Part shown: positions 57,003 to 64,000 of the stretch, in pieces
Position numbering within the stretch: position 1 is the stretch's first letter
How the letters are laid out: the number at the start of each line of letters is the position of its first letter
Assembly (NCBI RefSeq): GCF_003268635.1
Contig: NZ_CP029639.1
Span: 6,120,001 to 6,184,000 of the forward strand
Source of the DNA: Paenibacillus sp. DCT19
GTDB taxonomy: Bacteria > Bacillota > Bacilli > Paenibacillales > Paenibacillaceae
Reading direction: 5' to 3'
DNA: 64,000 nucleotides
Made by a program: the position numbers and the translations under genes
Notes under the pieces: generated by a model
What the model was told of the DNA's origin: nothing
Databases searched by the model: none
Seen by the model: the letters and a program-made list of their open reading frames with translations, nothing else

Positions 57003-57599
57003 ATGTCGGAACAACGTATATATGCATTGATGGACGAGCTTGATGCTATGTTAGATGAGAAAGTACAGGATGAGGAAAATCAGGAGCTACTCAGCGATTA
57101 CCGTGAGTTGGACGGTGTCACAGACGAACAGCTGGATGCATTCGAGCAGGAATATGGTGTGCAGTTGCCCGCGGATTTCCGTGCATTTTACAAACGCAAA
57201 AATGGGAGCGGTTATGGCTTTCACATTCTATATCCTACCGATGCCGAAGGCAGCCAAGACACCGCATTTTATCTATTATCGTTAGAGAAGATTCACAGAG
57301 AGCAAGCCACAGTTGTAGAGAATACGTTGGAAGACTTCTACACTGCTGAGGAGATGAGCAAACTGGATGCCCGAATCAAGCCTTATCTGTTTCAAAAGAA
57401 ATGGGTTACCTTCGGAATGCTGGGAGGCGGTTCACTATATCTAATGTTCGATTTCGATCCAACCGCAGAAGGGACATATGGACAGATCATTATGTACAAG
57501 CATGACCCCGACTTTATCTATTATGTGGCTGGCACATTCACAGAGCTTTTGGAGCAATCCAACAAGAATCTACGCGCCTTGGACGCGATTGAATACTGA
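57003..57599 (+). CDS. SMI1/KNR4 (SUKH) family protein (198 aa)
   Basis: ATG follows GGAGGG. VTDEQLDAFEQEYGVQLPADFRAFYKRKNGSGYG is the SUKH fold signature. Such proteins are often toxin immunity or regulatory partners. No toxin gene is adjacent, so this one stands alone. The N-terminal 40 residues are acidic and helical. Confidence 0.85.
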   Translation: MSEQRIYALMDELDAMLDEKVQDEENQELLSDYRELDGVTDEQLDAFEQEYGVQLPADFRAFYKRKNGSGYGFHILYPTDAEGSQDTAFYLLSLEKIHREQATVVENTLEDFYTAEEMSKLDARIKPYLFQKKWVTFGMLGGGSLYLMFDFDPTAEGTYGQIIMYKHDPDFIYYVAGTFTELLEQSNKNLRALDAIEY

Positions 57600-57804
57600 A
57601 GGAATACTAAAGTTATACGCCAGTTCAAAACACGCCCCTCCTGTCTTCAAATGCTGATGCTTACCAGTTGATGATATGACCTTTTTTGCATAATGCTGGG
57701 ATATGTAAAGACGGTTATAATAACATTTAGTGGGAATGCACATGCTATCCAGATCGGGACTGTCTTTCTACACCTATCACATATTTCTGGGAGGAACTTT
57801 CGAA

Positions 57805-58809
57805 GTGGCTGAACAACCGAAGTCTGAGAGCTTCATGTCTCTCGTCAAAAAAGGAAACACATCCTCTGCCGTAGCCATGGCGGGTAATGCAGTACTTGCT
57901 CTGTGCAAAGGAGGAGCCTTCCTATTCAGTGGTAGTGGTGCCATGTTCGCCTCGGCGATGCACTCTTTGGCCGACGCGATTAACCAGGGGTTTGTATTTG
58001 TCGGAAGTGTATTGTCCGAGAAAAAACCAACTCCACGATTCCCTACAGGATTCGGGCGTGTCATTAACATTTTCTGCATGATCGCCGTTATCGTGGTCAC
58101 CATCATGGCCTATGAAACAATTCACGAGGGTATTCATTTGTTGCAGCATCCGGTTGGTCATACCGGTGGCTTGTGGATTAACATCGGTGTACTCGTATTA
58201 AACATCTTGATTGATGGAGCCATTCTGATCAAAGCGATGAAGGAAATCCTGAAAGAAGCCCGTGCACCCAAAGCATCAGGATTCGGACTGGTACCTGCCG
58301 CCATCAAAAACGTAGGCCGTGCTGCACCGCCAACCCGTCTCGTATTCTACGAAGATGTGGTGGCTGTACTTGGGGCGACACTTGCCCTGATCTCGGTTGT
58401 GGTCATTGCGCTGACCAATTTCGCACTGCTCGACGGCATCGTAACTACACTCATTGGTTGTCTCATGATCGCAGTAGCCTTCCGAGTCGGTTATGACAAT
58501 ATGATCGGACTCATCGGCGTAGCTGCTCCGCAGGATATTGAGGATAAAGTATCCCAGACCATTCTTGCAGATACCCATGTGGCCGATATCCAAATGATGC
58601 GCATCATTCAGGAAGGTCGCTACTATCATGTTGAGGGTCTGATTGAGTTAACTAAAGGTCTGTCCCTCGCCGATGCGGATGATATCAAATTCCGTATTCA
58701 GGAGAAACTGATGACCAACCCGGACATTGCCGATGCAGCGATCTCCATTATTGAGGATGACGGCGTCAATAGCTGGGGTAAGAAACATGCTGACATTTCA
58801 GCAAAATAG
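57805..58809 (+). CDS. Cation diffusion facilitator (CDF) transporter (334 aa)
   Basis: The GTG start at 57805 has GGGAGG upstream; an ATG at 57730 is unsupported. Residues 20-210 give six TM helices with HSLADAINQG (metal site) and GRVINI, then the cytosolic CDF domain (IEDDGVNSWG near the end). It likely exports Zn, Mn or Fe; specificity cannot be set by eye. Terminator at 58861. Confidence 0.9.
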   Translation: MAEQPKSESFMSLVKKGNTSSAVAMAGNAVLALCKGGAFLFSGSGAMFASAMHSLADAINQGFVFVGSVLSEKKPTPRFPTGFGRVINIFCMIAVIVVTIMAYETIHEGIHLLQHPVGHTGGLWINIGVLVLNILIDGAILIKAMKEILKEARAPKASGFGLVPAAIKNVGRAAPPTRLVFYEDVVAVLGATLALISVVVIALTNFALLDGIVTTLIGCLMIAVAFRVGYDNMIGLIGVAAPQDIEDKVSQTILADTHVADIQMMRIIQEGRYYHVEGLIELTKGLSLADADDIKFRIQEKLMTNPDIADAAISIIEDDGVNSWGKKHADISAK

Positions 58810-58860
58810 ACTTGCTTACCTGTAGAATCTATTGGTAGAAGATCATATGGATGAGAACGC

Positions 58861-58890
58861 AGAACCTAGACTTAAGTCTAGGTTCTTTTT
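58861..58890 (+). terminator. Terminator of the CDF gene
   Basis: AGAACCTAGACTTAAGTCTA and GGTTCT form a perfect palindrome followed by TTTTT. Confidence 0.9.
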
Positions 58891-58989
58891 AACGCCAAGG
58901 ACTGAGGTTATTCTTTTCCAATTCATGGTATGCTGTGTATATTGAAATGACAACGTTCGTAAAAACGAAGAGAAAGGGAGAACACTACG

Positions 58990-59490
58990 ATGGCAAAACG
59001 TGCAATCTTTGCGCCTGTCCTCATCCTGCTAGGTGTGTACTTAATTCTGAACCAGGGAGGTTCAGTCGGTCCAGGGATGATCTTCGCCACATTCTGGCCT
59101 ACATTATTCGTCATTCCACTGGGATTATTCTTTCACTGGCTCTACTTCTCCATGATCGGCCGAGGAGTTGGCTTGCTCGTTCCCGGCGGTATTTTGCTGA
59201 CTGCGGGTATTGTGAGTCAAATCGCGATGCTGTTTGATAACTGGGGGACGATGTGGCCTGGCTTTATTCTTGCGGTAGCTGTGGGTCTGTTCGAATTGTA
59301 TTGGTTCGGTGGCCGTAACAAATGGTTGTTGATTCCGATCAACATCCTAACCGTGCTCTTCTTGCTGTTCTTCGCGGTAATGTCGATTGGCTCGATGTTA
59401 AACAGCATGTCCTTCTTCCAGCCTTTTGTAGCGATTGTGCTGATTATGGGCGGGGCATGGCTCATCGTGGGTCGCAAAAAGCGCATGTAA
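58990..59490 (+). CDS. Small membrane protein of unknown function (166 aa)
   Basis: Five TM helices with short loops (LILLGVYLILNQGG, GLLVPGGILLTAG, GFILAVAVGLFELY). GGGAG precedes the start. The pattern resembles the N-terminal membrane domain of LiaF/DUF5668-like proteins. No further domain. Role unknown. Confidence 0.75.
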   Translation: MAKRAIFAPVLILLGVYLILNQGGSVGPGMIFATFWPTLFVIPLGLFFHWLYFSMIGRGVGLLVPGGILLTAGIVSQIAMLFDNWGTMWPGFILAVAVGLFELYWFGGRNKWLLIPINILTVLFLLFFAVMSIGSMLNSMSFFQPFVAIVLIMGGAWLIVGRKKRM

Positions 59491-59515
59491 TGACGCAATA
59501 TAATCTGATTGGTGG

Positions 59516-59667
59516 GATCACACAAGCCACTCCGAAACCAGAACAACTTACGATCGCTGTTATCCCCAGATTTTCTTGATTCCCCTTCTGTGAAGGGTAA
59601 AATCCGGGGATAAAGGCGAGCGCTCCGCTTCTCCAGTTTGTTCTGCCCTCTCCGTTAACGTGTGATC
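59516..59667 (+). repeat. Dispersed palindromic repeat, copy 4
   Basis: The ends GATCACAC and GTGTGATC are perfect inverted repeats. CCACTCCGA, CAGAACAA, CGATCGCTGTTATCCCCAGA, CCCTTCTGTGAAGGG, TCCGGGGATAAAGGCGAGCG and TTTGTTCTG follow the family order. This is the best-preserved copy with copy 1. Confidence 0.85.
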
Positions 59668-59730
59668 TTCAGTATCATCTTATATAGGGCACTTCCATTC
59701 GCTATTAGCTCTAGAAGTAGGGTAAGGAAA

Positions 59731-59779
59731 AAACGAAAGATCCCCTGAATCCATTAACGGATCAGGGGATCTTTCGTTT
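59731..59779. terminator. Bidirectional terminator
   Basis: AAACGAAAGATCCCCTGA pairs with its full complement (18 bp), between the convergent small membrane gene and potD. Confidence 0.85.
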
Positions 59780-59882
59780 GGAGTGCTGCAGATGAGCGTT
59801 CTGCAACGTTTGTAAGGTGGCGTATGGATACTCGTCATACGTACGTCGACGAGATGCACCCCTTTTTAGTATTTTTCTAAAT

Positions 59883-60077
59883 CTAACGAACCGTAGGCAC
59901 GCTATTGACTGCATTTCACACCTTTTTGAGTTTTAATGAATCTCAGCGGCGTTATTTATGATAATTAGAGTTATTTTTGACGCTTTACCCTTGTATTTCG
60001 CGGAATAGCGTCGCTGAAGTTCGTTAGAATTTGTTATGCCTGTAAATCAGCCCAATAAGATGTGCTGGATTCGTTAG
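59883..60077 (-). repeat. CTAACGAA-bounded dispersed repeat, copy 2
   Basis: Read on the minus strand it has CTAACGAAT, CTAACGAACT and TTCGTTAG in the order of copy 1 (5810-5954), with similar flanks, but a middle about 50 bases longer. It ends eight bases before the potD stop. Confidence 0.6.
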
Positions 60078-60085
60078 CGAACTAG

Positions 60086-61158
60086 CTATTTGCTATGCAT
60101 TTTAAACTCCAGGAACAAGTCATTATAATGCGAGAGCATTTTTTTACCCAGATTATCGTACACCTCAAGCTTACCTGTCAGCGTCTCATCGGGATAAAAG
60201 CGTTCATCCTCGGTGATGTCCTCAGGCAATAGCGCTAATGCAGCGGCATTCGGTGTGGAATACCCCACGTACTCGGCATTACGAGCAGCATGATCGGGAT
60301 CTAGCATGAAATTGATAAACTGATGCGCTCCCTCAATATTCCTTGCAGTGGTAGGAATGACCATGTTATCGAACCATAGATTCGAACCTTCCTCTGGCAC
60401 CATATAGTCCAGTTTGTCGTTCTCATCCATAATCTCAGACGCGTCTCCAGACCAGACAAGCCCGACTGCTGCTTCCTCGTTGGCGAGCAACATTTTGATC
60501 TCATCTCCGACGATTGCTCTAACGTTAGGCGTTAACGTAGACAACTTCGCGAGTGCCTCTTGCAGGTGATCCTCATTAGTATCGTTCAGGGAATAACCCA
60601 GGCTGTTAAGCCCCATTCCCATGACTTCACGAGCACCGTCGAGTAAGAGAATCTGATTCTTCAGGCGAGGATCCCACAGATCGTTCCAGCTATCAAATGT
60701 CAGCCCATCGACCAGTTCCGGGTTAAATACAACACCTACCGTTCCCCAGAAATAAGGAATCGAGAACTTGTTGTCCTCGTCGAACGAAAGGTTCATGAAC
60801 CGTGCGTCAATGTTCTTCAAATTAGGCAGTTTGCTATGATCTAGAGCCACGAGCAGGTTCTCTTCTTTCATTTTGCTAATCGCATACTCGGAAGGAATCG
60901 CCACATCGAACGTGGTGCCCCCTGCTCAATCTTGGTCAGCATCGCTTCATTAGAATCAAACGTCTGGTAGATAACCTTCATGCCTGTCTCTTCCTCAAAC
61001 TCCGTCAGCAGATCTGGATCGATGTAATCGCCCCAGTTATAGATGGTCAGCGTATTTCCACCAGAATAGCCTTGGCTCTTGTTCAGATAAGACGTCAGGA
61101 TCATCAAGGCAAAGGCCGCCACAAAGACAAGTGCAAATGTCCGTACCAGTTGCTTCAT
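60086..61158 (-). pseudogene. potD: Spermidine/putrescine-binding protein PotD, single frameshift
   Basis: NTLTIYNWGDYIDPDLLTEF near the start and IYQTF are PotD hallmarks. The frame breaks at GGGGG (60918-60922): adding one G gives EQGGTTFDVAIPSEYAISK. Restored length is 357 residues. The N-terminal helix (residues 1-28) has no lipobox Cys, so it is anchored by an uncleaved helix or cleaved otherwise, unlike most Gram-positive PotD. Confidence 0.88.
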
Positions 61159-61960
61159 GGACGTAGCCCCTTCCAGCAGGTGTCCGTGCCGCACGGCGAT
61201 TAATGAAGTAGTAGCCCACAACGAGCAGTACCGTCAGCAGGAACAACAGTGTAGACAAGGCGTTGATGGACAAGGATACACCTTGTCGTGCCCGTGAATA
61301 GATCTCTACGGAGAGCGTAGAGTAGCCGTTTCCTGTGACGAAGAAGGTTACGGCAAAATCATCTAGTGAATAGGTTAGTGCCATGAAAAATCCAGCAAAT
61401 ATGCCTGGCTTCACATACGGCAGTACCACACGCGTTAGAATCTGCCACGATCCTGCCCCGAGGTCACGCGCCGCATCCATCAAGGTTGGACTCATCTCCT
61501 GTAGCTTCGGCAGCACCATAATGACGACGATCGGTACACTGAATGCAATATGAGACAGCAGAACTGATGTAAAGCCCAGCTTAATACCAATCATCGTAAA
61601 CAGAATCAGGAATGAAGCACCGATAATGACATCGGGACTTACAATTAGTACGTTATTCAGTGATAACAAGGTACTCTTTGTTCGTTTGCGGCGTACATGG
61701 TAGATGGCTAGCGCACCCGCCACACCCAGCATCGTGGATATAGCCGAGGATAACAGCGCAATAACAAAGGTATTCAAAACGATAATGAGCAGGCGTGTAT
61801 CCGCAAATACTTCCCTATACCACTCCAATGTAAATCCTTCAAAGCTTCGCATATGGCCGCCACTATTAAAGGAATAGAAGATCAGGTACGCGATCGGTGC
61901 GTATAGGATGGCAAACACAACAGCCAGATAGACATTAGACAGTTTTCCGTTTTTTTCCAT
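61155..61960 (-). CDS. potC: Polyamine ABC transporter permease PotC (end corrected for one lost G)
   Basis: Six TM helices and the EAA loop (QEMSPTLMDAARDLGAGS). As printed the frame runs to 61037 with an odd tail overlapping potD. Adding one G to the GGGG (minus strand) at 61167-61170 ends it with GLRP and TGA that overlaps the potD ATG (ATGA). The restored protein has 268 residues, normal for PotC. It overlaps potB by 26 bases. Confidence 0.85.
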
Positions 61961-62768
61961 GACGCACCTCCTTATTCCCTGATCCAGTCAAAAACATAAT
62001 GAGAGCCATCGCGATAATCAAAAAGACCGCAATGGTCGAGCCCATTCCCCAGTCTTGGGTAACGAGAAAATGTTGCTCAATCGCTGTCCCCAGCGTAATC
62101 ACTCGGTTCCCCGCAATTAGGCGGGTAATCATGAACAGGGACAATGCCGGGATAAATACAGCCTGGCAGCCCGATTTCACACCGCTAAGTGTCAACGGGA
62201 AGATGACTCTGCGGAAGGTCAGCCAAGAAGAAGCACCCAGATCCCGCGCTGCATAGATCAGCGATGGATTCATCTCTTCCAGTGCATTGAAGATCGGCAA
62301 GATCATGAATGGAATGAAAATGTACACCGACACAAAGATAAAACTGAAATCGGTAAACAAGATCTGCTGTGACCCAATGCCGATAACCTCCAGCAAGGAA
62401 TTGGTTAGACCATACGTGCCGAACAAACCGATGAAGGCGTAGGCTTTTAACAGCAGGTTAATCCAGCTTGGCAAAATAATGAGCAGCAGCCAGAGCTGCT
62501 TATGCTTCGTCCGAGTCAGCAGATACGCCGTCGGATATGAGATCAACAGTGAGAATACGGTAATGAGCAGTGCGTACCAGAATGAACTGAGCGTCATCTG
62601 CATATAGACCGGGGTGAAGAAGCGGGCATAATTGCCCAGCGTAAAGTTCCCCTCGACATCGAAGAAAGAGTAATAGACAACGAGCAGAACCGGGGCGACA
62701 ACGAACAACACCATCCATAGCACATATGGAATTAGATACGCATTGCGTGCACTCGCCTTAGTCTGCAT
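61935..62768 (-). CDS. potB: Polyamine ABC transporter permease PotB (277 aa)
   Basis: Six TM helices with the EAA loop [19 protein letters not shown] that docks onto PotA. The start overlaps the potA stop. A basic tail ([10 protein letters not shown]) closes it. Confidence 0.93.
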   Translation of the reverse strand: MQTKASARNAYLIPYVLWMVLFVVAPVLLVVYYSFFDVEGNFTLGNYARFFTPVYMQMTLSSFWYALLITVFSLLISYPTAYLLTRTKHKQLWLLLIILPSWINLLLKAYAFIGLFGTYGLTNSLLEVIGIGSQQILFTDFSFIFVSVYIFIPFMILPIFNALEEMNPSLIYAARDLGASSWLTFRRVIFPLTLSGVKSGCQAVFIPALSLFMITRLIAGNRVITLGTAIEQHFLVTQDWGMGSTIAVFLIIAMALIMFLTGSGNKEVRHGKKRKTV

Positions 62769-63867
62769 GAACAGCCTCTTGATACGCTTCTAGTCGTTTA
62801 TCGAACTCTTCTTCCGTCTCGTTGAAACGCATAACGTGGATCGCTTCCGGGTCAAAATATAGACCGATTCGTGCACCTACGTCAGCTTTCTTCGTGGAAT
62901 GCACTAACCATTCATTTCCAGCATCATCGTAAGTAGAGATCTCGTAGTGAACCCCGCGGAATAGCTGGGAGTCTACGTTGACCTTCATTTTCCCTTGCTC
63001 CTCGGTCGTGATCTCCAGATCCTCCGGACGAATCACAATCTCAACAGGCTCATCTTGTTGTAAGCCCTGATCCACACATTCATACTCTGCACCAGCAAAC
63101 TCCACCACAAAATCCTGCTTCATCTTACCGGATACAATGTTAGACTCCCCGATGAAATCTGCGACAAAACGGTTGATCGGCTCATCATAGATGTCATTTG
63201 GTGTTCCGCTCTGCTGGATCACACCACCGTTCAGGACAAAGATCTCATCTGACATCGCGAGTGCTTCCTCCTGATCATGCGTGACAAAAATAAACGTGAT
63301 CCCCAGCCGTTGCTGCAATTCACGCAGCTCATACTGCATTTCTGTACGAAGCTTCAGATCGAGTGCTGATAACGGCTCGTCCAGCAACAAGATTTCAGGT
63401 TCATTGACGATTGCACGAGCAATGGCAACACGTTGTCTCTGACCACCAGACATCTCACCTATTTCACGGTTTTCATAACCGGATAGGTTGACGAATTTGA
63501 GTGCTTCCAATACTTTGCTGCGAATTTCAGCCGTTTTCATTTTTTTGATGCGCAAACCAAAAGCGACGTTCTCAAACACATTCAGATGTGGGAATAATGC
63601 GTAATCTTGAAATACCGTGTTCACTTGCCGCTGATGGGCAGGCACACTGTTAATTAAGGCACCGTTAAAATAAATACTGCCCTGTGTTGGCGTTGCAAAG
63701 CCAGCAATCAGTCGCAATATGGTTGTTTTACCACAGCCTGACGGCCCTAGTAACGTATAAAATTTACCTCGCTCGATCTCAAAGCTAACTTGCTTCAATA
63801 CAGCTTCATCCTGATCGTATTGCTGAGTTACCCGGTCAAACCGGATAATCGGTTGTTGATCTGACAT
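62758..63867 (-). CDS. potA: Polyamine ABC transporter ATPase PotA (369 aa)
   Basis: Walker [11 protein letters not shown]-loop [11 protein letters not shown], signature [14 protein letters not shown], Walker [12 protein letters not shown] and H-loop THDQEEALA are all present, with a TOBE-like C-terminal domain. AAGGGGG precedes the start. It energises the import of spermidine or putrescine with PotB, PotC and PotD. A -10 (TATAAT on the minus strand) lies at 63916-63921. Confidence 0.95.
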   Translation of the reverse strand: MSDQQPIIRFDRVTQQYDQDEAVLKQVSFEIERGKFYTLLGPSGCGKTTILRLIAGFATPTQGSIYFNGALINSVPAHQRQVNTVFQDYALFPHLNVFENVAFGLRIKKMKTAEIRSKVLEALKFVNLSGYENREIGEMSGGQRQRVAIARAIVNEPEILLLDEPLSALDLKLRTEMQYELRELQQRLGITFIFVTHDQEEALAMSDEIFVLNGGVIQQSGTPNDIYDEPINRFVADFIGESNIVSGKMKQDFVVEFAGAEYECVDQGLQQDEPVEIVIRPEDLEITTEEQGKMKVNVDSQLFRGVHYEISTYDDAGNEWLVHSTKKADVGARIGLYFDPEAIHVMRFNETEEEFDKRLEAYQEAVHAD

Positions 63868-63915
63868 GCCATTTCGCCCCCTTAAACTTGAGGTTTATCC
63901 TAAAGAACCTTATCC

Positions 63916-63921
63916 ATTATA
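63916..63921 (-). promoter_or_regulatory. Candidate -10 element of potABCD
   Basis: The minus strand reads TGTATAATGG here; the -35 region is poor. About 50 bases before the potA start. Confidence 0.4.
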
Positions 63922-64000
63922 CACAACTTTGATTCAGCCATGTTTCGAATAAGGTTAATGTAACTTATTTTTTTTCGTTTTAAAAGTCATTCCGTTAAAT

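Overview
The window looks like a chromosomal segment of a spore-forming, Gram-positive Paenibacillus-type bacterium. This rests on strong AGGAGG ribosome binding sites with ATG, GTG and TTG starts, tight operons, many hairpin terminators, a GerK-type spore germination receptor operon, a PerR/KatA pair, and a cobalamin operon arranged like the anaerobic one I recall from Bacillus megaterium. The species is an inference. I see no tRNA, rRNA, CRISPR array, transposase or prophage.

Layout: 1-2008 holds a partial secreted VWA protein and a two-gene unit for small membrane proteins. 2202-5471 has a membrane protein, a doubtful small ORF and a DEAD-box RNA helicase with an RGG tail. 6248-12173 carries a SulP transporter, a small exported protein, an AarF/UbiB-like kinase with a phasin-like partner, and a ThuA-like protein. 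12593-25772 is a ten-gene cobalamin (corrin ring) operon on the minus strand behind a cobalamin riboswitch: cbiH(60)-X-J-C-D-ET-L-F-G-A. The cbiC-cbiD gap is about 1 kb and contains a 140-bp tandem repeat array plus a dispersed palindromic repeat. hemD lies just upstream of the riboswitch as a separate unit. 26980-31226 is the germination receptor operon with a two-TM D-subunit-like gene. 31478-37714 contains pirin, DoxX, a BlaI/M56 sensor pair, catalase with a PerR box, and perR with an OmpR-like regulator. 37973-46036 has a diguanylate cyclase, an aldo-keto reductase, a degenerate hybrid kinase, nrdDG with overlapping Fnr and NrdR sites, and a soluble chemoreceptor-like protein. 46200-63867 holds a GH3 glycosidase, an FAD/Rieske oxidoreductase, a PadR/DUF1700/DUF4097 trio, an SDR, an XRE-cupin regulator with a VOC protein, an esterase-LigB dioxygenase pair, a SUKH protein, a CDF transporter, a small membrane protein and a potABCD polyamine transporter.

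Two points shape how the window should be read. First, seven genes (SulP, gerKB, GH3 twice, FAD/Rieske, dioxygenase, potC, potD) have broken or misplaced frames, and every one of the eight breaks is repaired by adding one G:C pair to an existing G or C run of 3-5. This points to systematic homopolymer shortening, most likely a sequencing artefact, rather than gene decay. Second, intergenic space carries at least two families of dispersed inverted repeats: a ~115-150 bp palindrome with four clear copies and one decayed copy, and a CTAACGAA-bounded element with two copies. These and the 140-bp array are the least explained structures here.
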